Shown here piece after piece: positions 27,832 to 39,916 of a stretch of DNA of 64,000 nucleotides; positions within the stretch are counted from its first letter, which is position 1; every line of letters starts with the position of its first letter. Location of the stretch: assembly GCF_964340395.1 (NCBI RefSeq), contig NC_135558.1, positions 1,028,501 through 1,092,500 on the forward strand, read 5' to 3'. Below the pieces are notes generated by a model. It did not search any database. It was not told where the DNA came from and saw nothing but the letters and a program-made list of their open reading frames with translations. Both the position numbers and the translations under genes were made by a program. This DNA comes from Glandiceps talaboti (Eukaryota > Hemichordata > Enteropneusta > Spengelidae).

Positions 27832-29330
27832 TGAATACGCGCAAGAAGGAATTGAAACTGATACTGTATGACGTTTTGCGAATTTATTGGTAACCGAAAT
27901 ATTACGCTATAATGAGCTTTTTATACAATATACAATTCCTAATGGCAGCTCTACCAGTTGCTGGACATAATTCGTTTTAATTGTTGAAATATAAGTGCTC
28001 CAAAATGATACAAAGATTACCAGTAAAGACCATACAGTGCATGATGTTGGTGACATTGTTTGGCCAGACTAGACCGAATCGTAATTTTTTGTATGTTTGT
28101 AACTCAATCCAAGCATTATCAAATGAATGGTACCTGATAAAAGGGATCTCGAGTTTGTCAGGTTTGTACGGGAGAACATGTGGGCGTTTTCATCGTACAA
28201 ATGAAAGTGAGGCTTCCCGCTCAACATCAGCCGACAGGAAATCGATGTATGATGGAATAAGATTGCGGGAGTAACAATATCACAACATGGATAGCTGTTT
28301 GATGAATCCATAGATTAAAAAGTAGAAAATTAAAAAGCACATGCAGAAGGAGACGACGTCGTGAAAGATCTGCAGAATAAAGAAGACGATCCGATTTATT
28401 TTTAATATTATACTTCAGCCCCTAACTAGCTAGCAACATTTCATTATGCGAATTAATATTTGTCAGTAATCTCTTTTATAGGGATTAGGTTCAATAGCGG
28501 CGGTTCAGCTCGGCTTGCAAATGCCAGGACATCAAAAGAACTGGCATATAATCGGCTGATTTTCGCTCAAATCCGAGCAGCCAGACGTGAAATCTCCGCC
28601 GTAGCATGTACAGTATTAGGATTCTTTAAAAGGCTTTCACTATTGTGAGTTTTAGAGGAGTGGAGACAATGGTAAAACTGAGACTATCAAGCCGATTGTT
28701 GCGATCTTTCAGATCATCACAAAATTATTCGATTCGGATGAATTCCTGTTTAAGGTCAAGAGGGCTGAGTTTCATAAGTTTCTACAACGCTGTCTGTAGT
28801 CAAGTTTCCTTTCTTTCTTTCAAACTTTTCAATCTTTGCACGGTGATAAATTCATGATTTGAAGTTTTGACAAGACATTATGCAGTGTTTTCATTTGTTT
28901 TTAGTCTTGTTGTAGAGTCTACTTTTTGTATTTCATGACACACCCATACATTTTGGGAACACATTAAGGGAACATTTTGATAATATGCCACATCACTAAA
29001 AAGTCATTATAGCAGAGATTAACCTTTGAAAACTTCATGGAGATTATAGTGAATATTTTTAGCACGTTCGGTTCCACCTATAAGGCAATTGTGATGACTA
29101 TCATTGCCCTATTTGTGAAGTTATATATTTTGTGATAGATATCATGTGGTTGGTTTAATTCATATTTCAAGTCTGAAATAAAGATCAAAAGTACCGATAA
29201 TTTACATAAATCTTGATTTGTTGCATAGTTAATTTTGATGGGAAAATGTTTGTGCCGAAGCGCGTGATTGCTTTGCCACAAATTATCACATAATCATCTT
29301 TTGACAAGAGTATACAAACAGAAGACAACA
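27832..29330. other. No recognised feature
   Basis: Several 60-97-codon frames on both strands (27981-28274, 28460-28648, 28645-28857) have no motif I can name. Confidence 0.5.
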
Positions 29331-29371
29331 GTTGTTGTTTGTTTGTTTGTTTGTTTGTTTGTTTGTTTGTT
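29331..29371. repeat. (GTTT)n microsatellite
   Basis: About ten GTTT units. Confidence 0.95.
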
Positions 29372-29925
29372 AGTACAATTTTTTTTAACGAATAATGCAT
29401 AAGTACGATCTTGCATTGTATATTTGCCATGGGACGAGAATCCGAGAAAATATTTCCACCACTACGAAAATTGATAATTGACAGATACCATTGATTATAA
29501 TGCTCCGAGAAGAAAATCATTTTTTACGACACGAATTTGACACACTGAAAATAAAGAAATGATTCAATTAGTAACTTTAATTCGAACAGGTATTCTCCTA
29601 AGTGAAGAATTGCGTGTAGACTTTTTATATCAAAAACATTGTGACATTTATTTATATCCCATAATATCAAATTACATACATCATGATTTTATAAATATGA
29701 CATTAATTATGCTATAATATAATATATTCGATACATAACGGAAATATGAATGCTATTGAAAGTTTCGCAATACTACATTTTTTCAGAAGCAAGACTTAAA
29801 AACTCCTGTTAAAGTGTTTAATTTACTGGTCTACGTGTGAAATTAAACTGTCAATAACTAACTAATAAATCAAATTGAAAGATACAATAATCGAAGTACT
29901 AATTATATTGGTCGATCAAGCCTTC

Positions 29926-29981
29926 ATCAATCAATCAATCAATCAATCAATCAACCAATCAACCAATCAACCAACCAATCG

Positions 29982-30030
<49 letters not shown>

Positions 30031-30102
30031 CCAACCAACCAACCAACCAACCAATCGATCAATCAATTAATCAATCAATCAATCAATCAATCAATCAACC
30101 AA
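29926..30102. repeat. (ATCA)n microsatellite with AACC and GATC interruptions
   Basis: AATC/ATCA units interrupted twice by blocks of CCAACCAA followed by CGATCAAT, at about 29957-29985 and 30029-30062, suggesting an internal duplication of an about 75-bp segment. The poly SINQ frame is an artefact. Confidence 0.93.
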
Positions 30103-30298
30103 GTAAAATTTCTTGAAAATATTGATGAGGTTCTAGTCTACCTTGTTGAAGATTAAATATGAATTGGCAACTGTACATTTCCCGTATCTAGTACTTGCCA
30201 TGTCATCATTTGACATCACGTGACTCTAATTTAATGAATTAAATAAAAGTGTTGACATGTGGCTTAAGTTTAGAGAAACATAAATGTGTAAATTCATT

Positions 30299-31195
30299 TA
30301 CTGCCAAACCAGAGCAGTTTCAATCAGGCAGCAGAATGTTACTACCAAACCAGAGTGACTATAGGGTTCAATCATTCAGCACGGTGTATTTTACTACCAA
30401 ACCAGAGTGACTAGAGAGTTCAATCAGGCAGCACGGTGTATTTTACTACCAAACCAGGGTGACTATAGAGTTCAATTAGGCAGCATGGTGTATTTTACTA
30501 CCAAACCAGAGTGACTATAGAGTTTCAATCAGGCAGCACGGTGTATTTTACTACCAAACCAGAGTGACTATAGAGTTCAATCAGGCAGCACAGTGTATTT
30601 TACTACCAAACCAGAGTGACTATAGAGTTTCAATCAGGCAGCACGATGTATTTTACGACCAAACCAGGGTGACTATAGAGTTCAATCAGGCAGCACGGTG
30701 TATTTTACTACCAAACCAGAGTGACTATAGAGTTCAATCAGGCAGCACTGTGTATTTTACTACCAAACCAGAGTGACTATAGAGTTTCAATTAGGCAGCA
30801 CAATGTTACTACCAAACCAGAGTGACTATAGAGTTTCAATCAGACAGCACGACGTTTTTTACTACCAAACCAGCGTGACTATAGAGTTTGAATCAGGCAG
30901 CACGATGTCTTTTTCGTCTCACACAACAGAGTACATAGAACTAAATACATAATTATACTGATGGCGTGCAGACATATCAAATAATACATTTTATCTCACT
31001 GTGCGATAAAAACGTAACGTTTCATGTGCGTGCGCGAACACTATCAGTTTTTTTGTTTGTGTAATTCGTAAAAAAAAAATGTGCGAGACGTCAAAAATAC
31101 CATGCCGCCTAATTGCAACTCTATAGTCACTCTGGTTTGGTAGTAAATATCATGCCGCCTAATTGCAACTGTAGAGTCACTCTGGTTTGGCAGTA
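30299..31195. mobile_element. MITE-like element with TA flanks and an internal 53/54-bp array
   Basis: The left end is TACTGCCAAACCAGAG and the right end is its exact inverse, CTCTGGTTTGGCAGTA. If the terminus is CTGCC, a TA dinucleotide flanks both sides, as expected for Tc1/mariner-type insertion. Next to the left end lie about eleven direct 53-54-bp units (TACTACCAAACCAGAGTGAC then TATAGAGTTCAATCAGGCAG then CACGGTGTATTT), 30337-30918. Two inverted units lie at the right end (31103-31193). Only the outermost unit on each side has CTGCC instead of CTACC. No transposase is present. Confidence 0.72.
30337..30918 (+). repeat. Array of about eleven 53/54-bp subterminal units
   Basis: Direct copies inside the element at 30299-31195. 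Units differ by 53 against 54 bp (TTCAATC/TTTCAATC), by a short AATGTTAC form, and by a few substitutions. A plus-strand frame over it (30564-30776) arises from the repeats. Confidence 0.93.
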
Positions 31196-32081
31196 TAACT
31201 GAATTATAATAAATGAACACTGTTTTGAAGTACCTAGTTATTTGTTAGCAAAACAGTCGGTCATTGATTTATGTTTTAAGGTGACGCTGGTGAATTGAAC
31301 ACGTGCACATTAGTGCAAGTTTTCCAGTTATGGCATTGTCGGTGTTTGAAATAATGAACATTTTGTAAACTGATCACATGATCTATTATAATCATAATGC
31401 CGTAATGAGTATACGTTTGGTGGGGCAACGTCACCATCAAATTAATTTTTAACTCTAATCATTTTATGTCACTATTATTTTTGAAAGTAAGTAGACTTGT
31501 ATTTCTTTGTAATCGTTTTCATGGAGGTTGTCACTCTATCAAAACTCAGGGTTTCACTTAGTCGGCGTATACTCACAATACAGAAACATGGCAGCAGACT
31601 TTAAATAAAACTGCAAACGCGGTAATTTTTACTGAGTGGAAACACAAAATTATCGTTCGAATTAAAGAAGAAAAAAGATAGAGAAAAGAAGTATACCTTA
31701 TGTTTGTAATCCAAATGGAAATATGAAATATTACCTTAAAATGTACATGTGTAATCGATTTTAAGTTTGCCGATTTTATATATTGTTTCCATTGTAATCA
31801 TTTTTGTTATTCTGTTTTTCGTGGTCACGTTAAATCTTCATATCACGTGACAAAAGTGATATAAATATTGATGATGAATGGATATTTTCTGTTAAAAATT
31901 CAGTTGAACTAAAACGTGACTTGAAAATTTAATTAATTCCCCAAAGGAACAGACCGGAATCACTTATCTTCATCTAACGACTTGAAACACAGCAGGATGC
32001 TGGAACTTCTTTGTAACCTCTTTCTTTTTTTGGTTCAAAAAAATAAGAATTCAGTTATTTTATATTAATTCGATTTGTTCC
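31196..32081. other. No recognised feature
   Basis: AT-rich unique sequence. Confidence 0.5.
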
Positions 32082-32330
32082 ATTTTCAACTAGCTGTCGT
32101 CAGGTTATGCAATTTAAGTTGTAACATTTTCAACATGTTGTCGTTATGCAATTCAATTTGTTACATTTTCAATAAGTTGTCGTTATGCAATTTAAGTTGT
32201 TACATTTTCAATAAATTGTCGTTATTCAATTGAAGTTGTTACATTTTCAATAAGTTGTCTTATGCAATTCAATTTGTTACATTTTCAACAAGTTGTTATA
32301 GTAATACAATTTGTTACATTTTCAACAAGT
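32082..32330. repeat. Minisatellite, 39-bp unit, about 6.5 copies
   Basis: The unit is CATTTTCAATAAGTTGTCGT followed by TATGCAATTCAATTTGTTA. The copies drift and some are one to five bases short. Confidence 0.9.
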
Positions 32331-32917
32331 CATCGCTGTGTACAATCACATACACACGTCAAAAACGCGTCTCGGTAAAAAAATCATAATTATTTAAATC
32401 TTAAAGTTTTTGCCTGGTTCGTTTGAAAATATACAAGCTCGCCATTTTGTTTTCAAACAAATCGAAAGTTTGGTTCACCATCTTAAATTCTAAAATGGGT
32501 TAATTTTTATATCATTTTTACCTCTATTTGAAAAATTTGCATGGTGACCCCTATTTTCAAGTTTTCTGATTTCAACTTAGAATGTGTTTTCAGTTTTCTT
32601 TAATAAAGTAACAGAAAAAGTTTATTAAGAAAATGTCAAGAATTTTATTTCTGAGGCGGATACTAACCTTACTGTGGCTATCGTTGAATGCATCGTATAC
32701 AACACGTACAAGTGCGTAGAACCCGACATTATAAACAGTTCATTTCAAAACTTGGGCACTATTACTTGATTATTTACTGATACTGAGAACTATATCAAAA
32801 GTATAGTGAAATTAAAAGACTGCATATCCCTTCAAAATATCGATATGGTGTTTGATTGTTTATCCAGTTAAGTCAATTACGTGAGGTAATTTTGAAAATA
32901 TCTAGAAGGTCTATGAC

Positions 32918-33034
32918 ATGAAATGAAATGAAATGAAAAGAAATGGAATGGAATGGAATGGACTTGAAATGAAATGAAATGAAATGAAAGAAAAATAAAA
33001 CAAAATGAAATGAAATAAATAAATAAATAAATAT
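32918..33034. repeat. (AAATG)n pentanucleotide tract ending in AAAT
   Basis: AAATG units with GGAATG variants in the middle and a short AAAT block at the right end. Poly FHFI minus-strand frames are artefacts. Confidence 0.93.
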
Positions 33035-33485
33035 AAAAATACAATCGAGCAAAATATAATAAACTGAGTGAACGGATCCATGTAGATAGTTTAGTAATCT
33101 CCATTTCATCAAAAGTATGATTGTGTGCATCTCAGTGTTATCATGTTTCATAGATTTCATCATTACATTGTGTATTATCTAGTGAAATCAATTAATAATC
33201 TCTATAATTCAAATATTATAATTTTCAACTGGGCCTAAGGCAAATTTACTTTTAGTGAAATGACGCCCTATCAAGATAGTAATATTGTGGCGGATTTCGT
33301 CTTTTCATTTATTGATTTGAAAATTTTTGACGAAATACCCAGTAAGGATCTCTTCATGGGTATATTTTTTAAACATTCTCCATGTTCGTTGGATTTGAGA
33401 ATTTTGTTAAAAACATAACTGCATGCAATGTTTACGTTTATTAACGGCCGTTTCCTTCTCTTTGACTTTGAAATAAACGTACGTG

Positions 33486-33489
<4 letters not shown>

Positions 33490-33532
<43 letters not shown>
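33490..33532. repeat. (GT)n microsatellite
   Basis: About 21 uninterrupted GT units. Confidence 0.97.
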
Positions 33533-33533
<1 letters not shown>

Positions 33534-36500
33534 CTACCATCCAAGAAGTATACGTTAACAGTATGGTGAAATAAAATACAAGCGCTCTCGTATTTTTTAT
33601 TCAATTGGTCCTGAAATAATTTATGCGAACTAAAAACTGTTCCATACACACGCCTGTATGACACTTAATTCAATATGTATTTCATATACTTATATTGATC
33701 ATACAAACTTACTCATCTTTCGGTGGTGCCAATTGCTATTGCGAAAAAAATTTGAATTTTATCAACAACAAAAAAAGAAAACGGATATTCGTTTGACGAG
33801 GATATTATTTTGGCCAAAAGCAAATTTCAAATTAATGAAGCAAAGTGGGTGTTTGTGTTCATGGAAACTGTGTATCACCAAGGCTTCGGATCTACAGATT
33901 GGGGACATTTCACCCGAAAGAGTTATTCCTCGATCTTCCTTGTCTTTAGTACCTTGATCTTGTCATATTAAACAAGACAAGAGTGAAAACTTTATGACAA
34001 CCTGTAGACAACTAACGAATCCAACTTGATGTGTGTCTGTAAATATGCATCGATTGACAGTATGACTCGCCCAGACTTCAGTTTTCTGTTGTAACAGAGC
34101 ATAGCTTGAATTGCCCCATGTCGGTATTTGTAACTTGTCCGAAACAACGATTGGAACTTTGCCAGGGAAAAATCCCTTTCGAAAACTAAATAGCGTAACG
34201 TTCTTTGAACTATTAGTATCCTTTGTTTAAAACAGACGGGTCGATTAGAGAACGACCGCAGAGGTTATGTAATAAACGTACGAAGCATAGATTTTAACAT
34301 GAGGGTCTATGGTTTTAACAAATGAAGACTGCGCAAACCATACGGGTATTTACATCGGAAAAAGACAGACATAAAAAAAACTTGAATGGCAATGAAATTT
34401 CAAATTCAAATACAAAATGTAATACAAAGAATTTAATTTGGGGTTAGATAATGACAGGAAATAATTTGGATGTCGAAATAGGAGTAATAAGTTTGCCTCT
34501 ACTGTGATGGTCGATATTTCACCGGCGCTGTATGGTATGCCCTCTGACGTTCAAACGTGTCACTATTGCAAAGACCAGAACATTCGATTGCTGTGGTGCC
34601 TGTTACTGTCCGCTCGTCCGTCCGTCCGTTCGTTCTATCGTTCAAAATACATTCCTCTGGATACATATGTAACGGACAAATAGAGTTGCTGGCCAGACTT
34701 CGTAGAACGTAGAAGCTAACGGACAGCAGTCACTTGTGAGATATATGTTTACTCGGACATGATACGAATGTATGGTTTTACAAAGTAGATGCTAAGAAGT
34801 GGGTGGACTCCTGTGTCGGTTTGAAGAGAATAAAACCGGAGTTACTATTTATACGAATATTATTTGGTTTAGATAAATTATATTTTAATGAAATAAATAA
34901 TATTAGAATTCCCGGTTTAGATTTAATTGTTTGCTGAGCTGAACAACTGTCAGTCGCGTAATTTTGAATCGTGGGCTACCGTGTTTCCGCAGTCCAACAT
35001 TCTGAAGGTTGAGACCAGAAGGGGTATCCTTCCATCCTGTCTCACAAAGGAATTTCCATGGGCCAAATACAAAAGAGAATTGACTCCATTCCCACGAGAT
35101 GGGGAACAAGGAAGTTTTATTCACATTGAGCAGAAGTTGAAGTGTCAATATTCATATTCAGAAAATCAGAACTTTCCATACCAGATTTGAAATGTGAAAC
35201 ACACTAAGCATAAAATGTCTAAAAGGAAATAAGGTACTAGATGTTTCTACTTTGATGGAAGTTGACCTTGCAGTACTGCTTTAGGTCTTCGAGAAGTTGA
35301 GAGTAGCTTATGGCCATATCTACATAATTTGTGTAAAAGAGATATATAAAGTAACGGCCAACTACTGTAGTCAATGCGGGCGGATTAAATGGTCAGTCCG
35401 TTTTAATATAAATCACAATAATAGTGCAACATTAAGCAAATAAGAAACAATAGCAGCCGTGTAATAACAATGGTCAACACGTGCTGAAATAGGAATTTAG
35501 TGAGTCCTCCAGCTATCACTATATGGACTTTCAATTCTGAATGAAACTTTGAGGTCCTGCTGCGGTAAAGCCGATTTCAAGATTACCTGTGATTCAATTG
35601 TGATTTGCTCTCAGTCGGGATAATGAACGAAGTGCGTTTGGCGATTAGTGACATTACTGAAAACTTAAGTTCGTTTTGAGAAGACTAATGGTACCAGAGA
35701 AGGCATCGATGATGGAGAAATCATGATACTGTGGCTATCGTTGTATGGCGTAACGGACCATTGGTATTGATGTCTTTATGTAAATATTGAAAAAAAACGT
35801 CGCTTAGCTAAAAATATAGTTAGGTATGTCCAGATAAGAAAAATATATCTAATTCACCGAAATTGATGTTGGCGTTGTCAAATACAAATAACTTGTAATC
35901 AAAACGGTCCCTGCCTGGTTTATTTCATATGATCGACGTTTGTATTTTTTAAAGACAGTATTAACATTTAGTCGAAACTTTAGAGATGATTATTATGAAT
36001 AAAACACTTACCTCCTGAGAAAAGATTTCCTCAACTTCTTGAATAAATCCAAAATTATCGATTGTCGTTGAATCGGAATATACTATAAAATTACTTTAAC
36101 CGTCACTGCCGACTCTACTATGTTGATTTATATAAAAGAGACGCCGTTAGTTATCAACCATACTATCTATAAAATGAGATACGACTTGGCGGGAAGGAAT
36201 GGTATTCAGCTTGTGTTGCTGACATCGAGTAACCCAGAACGAGACTCGAAATGTTTGATTGACACGTGTAACTTCCGATCATATCGACTATGGGCGGAGT
36301 TCATATGCAAATGTCATACGATCAAATGTATATATTTATCCAATCATTATCCCCTATTTTACGAGTAACGACGTGGCCTCTATGTATAATATAAGACAAT
36401 AAGTCGAAATATCACTTTGTATGTCATCATCAACCAAATATTGGCTCTTATCTTATTTTAAGCTAATAAAATTGCAATATAGTTGTACAAGGCATTTTTT

Positions 36501-36723
36501 TAAAGAATGAAATGATTCAAGTTATAATGAGCTATTAAATCAAACAGTCTAGTTCTTCAACTATTTCATTTTTCAGTAATGACTTTGAAAAGTCCAGAAC
36601 CGATTACAAGGAACTATGTCAACAAAAGCCGCTCTAGACTGAACCAGATTCTTTCATTCAAGTCAGTAACAAAAAGTACAATATAGTGATGTGCAACAAT
36701 ATATTTCAAGGGGCACAGTTTGT

Positions 36724-36726
<3 letters not shown>
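33533..36726. other. No recognised feature (3.2 kb)
   Basis: Two frames on opposite strands overlap at 34903-35190. The plus one contains a charged stretch (TKEFPWAKYKRELTPFPRDG), but neither matches a family I know. A short GTCC run lies at about 34616-34629. Confidence 0.45.
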
Positions 36727-36812
<86 letters not shown>

Positions 36813-36867
36813 GCATGTCTGTCTGTCTGTCTGTCTGTCTGTCTGCCTGCCTGCCTGTCTGCCTGCC

Positions 36868-36908
<41 letters not shown>

Positions 36909-36943
36909 TTCTGTCTGTCTGTCTATCTGCCTGTCTGTAGGTT
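36727..36943. repeat. (GTCT)n microsatellite with GCCT interruptions
   Basis: About 54 tetranucleotide units, mostly GTCT, with a GCCT-rich patch at 36841-36868. The unit is the complement of the ACAG tracts elsewhere in the window. Confidence 0.97.
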
Positions 36944-37917
36944 TGTTGTCTGTATGTTTATAGATTTGGGTGGTTAAATCATACCGACTACTACACCACC
37001 TTGAATCATATCTAGTAACACATGAAGCTTTCAGCAAGTCATAAGTAAATCTGAATAAAATAATGACACAATTTTCTTGGTTACCAATAAATTCAAAAAA
37101 TAAACGCCGTAGAATCTGAAAAACGCCACATTCATTACTAAGCCTCTGTACGCATGCCCAAGAACCCCACGCTACTGTCGATACAGTTTTACTTCTAGAC
37201 AAACTTAGACAAATGACAGTGCGTACGCATACGTATTTTGTTCACCGTCGTCTTAGTTAGAGAGTGTGCCACTTTAATCTTTCAAAGTATTCTGTGTAAG
37301 TAAGTAAAAGTAAGTCTCAGCTGATTCTACTAATTAAAATCAATGAAGATTTAAGCTTTTGGCTTCTTCCATTTGACTCTTTCCCTAATATTATAGAGTC
37401 GCACAGGATTGTGCATCTCTGAAAAGATGAGAAAACGTGTTCAATTTTCGAATATATGCTTTGAATATGGCAAAAGACAAAATAAACACAGTTTTGACAC
37501 TAACATCATAATAAACACAGTACAGGAAAACTGCAAAATTTTGTCCCCAGTGTAGAAAATATTCCAACTTTAGTTAGTAATATTTGTAGTGAATCTTCCA
37601 TTACATGTATTTCAACGTTGACAGTCACTTACTCACTCTACATTCCAACTGTTGGACAATAATTACCATCGTTACGATCGCATTTCGATGATGATTTCAC
37701 GGTGGTAAACATGACACACACAAAACGTGGAGTTGCTCCAAATCTTCCAGGAATGCATTGTTTAGATGAACGCTCTGAATGATGGTATATGAAAGACAAG
37801 ACAGAGGAGTTCTCGAAACAAAATAAACTAAACGGGTACAAATTTATTTAACCACACGAACATTTCCTATTTCGGTACCATTGTCAATCTGACACATTCA
37901 AATTCTAATTATCATAA
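36944..37917. other. No recognised feature
   Basis: Minus-strand frames here are extensions of the neighbouring repeat translation. Confidence 0.5.
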
Positions 37918-38291
37918 GGGACCGGACAGAATTTACGGCAGAGGGGGGGCCTGGGGAGAAATTGGGGGGGCCATGAAAAAAATGGGAGGCTTGAAGGGGG
38001 GGCCATGAAAATTCTCATGGTTTGAAAGGGGGGGGGCCGCGAAATATTTTGTCATTGAAAAAAATGAATATGTTAGAAAAGTTAGCATTGCATGAGATAG
38101 CACTTGATATCGCCTTTAATATTGAATGTCTACACTTTCATTTATGTATTAAAATGGAAGTGTGTACGTTTGTATGTACATATTTAGTGAAGCATAAAAA
38201 CACTACTCAAGATTAATTTGATACACCCTGAATTACTCTTATATACTCCAAGTTGTTCACACACACACTTACACACACACATATGTATATA

Positions 38292-38380
38292 TACATACAT
38301 ACATACATACATACATACATACATACATACATACATACATACATACATACATACATACATACATACATACATACATACAT
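38292..38380. repeat. (ACAT)n microsatellite inside the transposon
   Basis: About 22 ACAT units within the element at 37918-39913; it must have grown after insertion or been carried by the element. Confidence 0.97.
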
Positions 38381-38568
38381 TTTAGCACTGTGGAAACAGG
38401 TTCAGTGTGTAATTACCATCAAGGATACATATATATATATATATGGTAATATACTAGCATAGGACCTGTAATTTATGTGATTAAAAAGTGACCTTTTGGT
38501 GAAAAATGTCAATACAAAAACGTCTGGCCAGATTAATTTAGATAGGTGTTTTATTTCTTTCCTTGACA

Positions 38569-39142
38569 CTATTCTTGAGTTTCACTCTCAGACTCACTAG
38601 AGTCTGAAGATGTGAGGCAAGACTTGTCTTTCTTTCTATCTAAAACCAGTGAAATTAAACTATTTCCCTCCTCAGCATCATCAAATGCATCTATCTGTAC
38701 TAAATATTGTAAAGCATTTAGATGTCTGCGTGGTGTTAAGTGTTTTTTTCATCAGTGACTTTGCACTAACTTTGGTAGTTGCCTTCTGACCGTATTTTCC
38801 TACAACCTTATCCACAAGTTGCTCACTAAAAACAGTTAACAACAGTCTTTTTGCTTGACTAATTGTTCTTTTCTCTTTCCATCTTCTTACTTTTCTTTTA
38901 TTTTCCTTCTTTCTCCTTGTCTTCCTGTGTCGTTCGCTAACAACAACTTCATTCTGTGGGAATCTTCTTGCAATGTCACTTATATGAGAAACATCATTTT
39001 GTTTGGCTTTCACTAAACCAAGCCAATGTTTCATGAAGTCACAAATGCCTGACACTATAGGTTTAAATATGTATGGTTTTGGAACTGAAAGCATATTGAT
39101 TACATCTAAGTATTCCACAACATTCTGATTTTTTTTGCACTT
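38569..39142 (-). pseudogene. Broken reading frame inside the 2-kb transposon, unknown product
   Basis: Reading leftward from 39142, one frame stays open to about 38690; its N-terminal side has no ATG (the first usable triplet is GTG at 39118), so it is an exon fragment or truncated. It contains SGICDFMKHWLGLVKAKQND, then a very basic region (HRKTRRKKENKRKVRRWKEK). Past an A7 run (T7 on the plus strand, 38743-38749) the protein-like sequence continues in another frame as LTPRRHLNALQYLVQIDAFD and ends in an acidic tail (SDSSESESETQE) with a stop at 38569-38571. One base of length change in the A7 run separates the two halves, so either the copy is dead or the run was misread. I do not recognise the family. 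It could be the element's second protein or captured host sequence. Confidence 0.55.
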
Positions 39143-39370
39143 TCATGAAGTCACAAATGTCTTACATTTACATATGTATTGGTAATGCATTTGGTGTAGG
39201 AAAGTGAAAGCTATATTTGTCAGACCTCAGTGTGCATAAAATCCTTAGTTTGCTAGCACTTCATGACATCACAAATGTCTGACATTAGATAGTTATTGTG
39301 TTATGAGTATAAATAGATATTTGAATACACTATGTAGGTGATGTGATGTCCTTAGATACTCCCCACAAAT
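39028..39370. repeat. Three diverged tandem units of about 115 bp inside the transposon
   Basis: The phrase TTCATGAAGTCACAAATG recurs at about 39031, 39143 and 39259 (the last as TTCATGACATCACAAATG), each followed by a short shared tail and then diverged sequence. The first copy overlaps the N-terminal part of the broken frame. Confidence 0.6.
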
Positions 39371-39468
39371 GTCCCTACTAAGTTGTTTGGGCTGAAATAG
39401 TAACATAATAGTAGTACCAAAAGAAATATTACAGTTGTGCTACAGTAACAGACTGTCGACAGTCGCTC

Positions 39469-39690
39469 GCGCCTTTTTTTCCTACGTTTTATCTAAACTC
39501 CGGTCCGGCGCAACACTAGTATAATCGCAAACTGATTTCGAGGGCCGAATTGCGAAGGCCCAAGCGAGTCGCTCGGGCCTTCGGCCCTCGATCACTGTGA
39601 CTCGGGCCTTCGGCCCTCGATATCAGTTTGCGATTAGACTAGTGTTGCGCCGGATCGGAGTTTAGATAAAACGTAGGGGGAAAAAGGCAC
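39469..39690. mobile_element. Nested foldback hairpin, about 222 bp
   Basis: Left arm CTACGTTTTATCTAAACTCC, then GGTCCGGCGCAACACTAGT, then ATCGCAAACTGAT. The right arm is the inverse with few changes. Between them are GC-rich repeats of CGGGCCTTCGGCCCTCGAT, which are themselves palindromic. It lies wholly inside the 2-kb transposon and differs from it in base composition, so it looks like a later insertion. Confidence 0.75.
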
Positions 39691-39916
39691 AAAAAAATTT
39701 GTACTCTTTTTAGTTATTGTAGGGGACAGGATATTGTGCACTTTTTTTCTTTCTTTTTTTTTTTTTTTGGGGGGGGGGCCATGAAATTTTTATACTTTTG
39801 AAAGGGGGGGCTGTGAAATTTTGGTCACAGTGGATGGGGGGGCCAGGAAAAAAACCAAGTCAGAGATAATTTCTCCCCAGGCCCCCCCCCTGCCGTAAAT
39901 TCTGTCCGGTCCCTAA

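Larger units (their letters stand above)
37918..39913. mobile_element. 2.0-kb DNA transposon with about 46-bp terminal inverted repeats and TAA target duplication
   Basis: The left end starts GGGACCGGACAGAATTTACG and the right end is its exact inverse. The match continues through GCA, a G run, CCTGGGGAGAAATT, with one difference (GCAGAGGG against GCAGGGGG). TAA flanks both sides (37915-37917 and 39914-39916), consistent with insertion into a three-base target. Three-base TWA/TNA targets are known for PIF/Harbinger and Zator elements. Inside the termini, G-rich phrases (GGGGCCATGAAA, TTTGAAAGGGGGG) occur in the same orientation at both ends. The body holds a broken minus-strand frame, a diverged about 115-bp repeat and a nested hairpin. 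No DDE transposase is recognisable, so it is probably a defective or non-autonomous copy. Confidence 0.85.

Noticed and set aside
34903-35190. Overlapping 81- and 87-codon frames as an exon or retrocopy
   Set aside because: Neither strand shows a known motif, splice context or repeat hallmark; the two frames cover the same bases.
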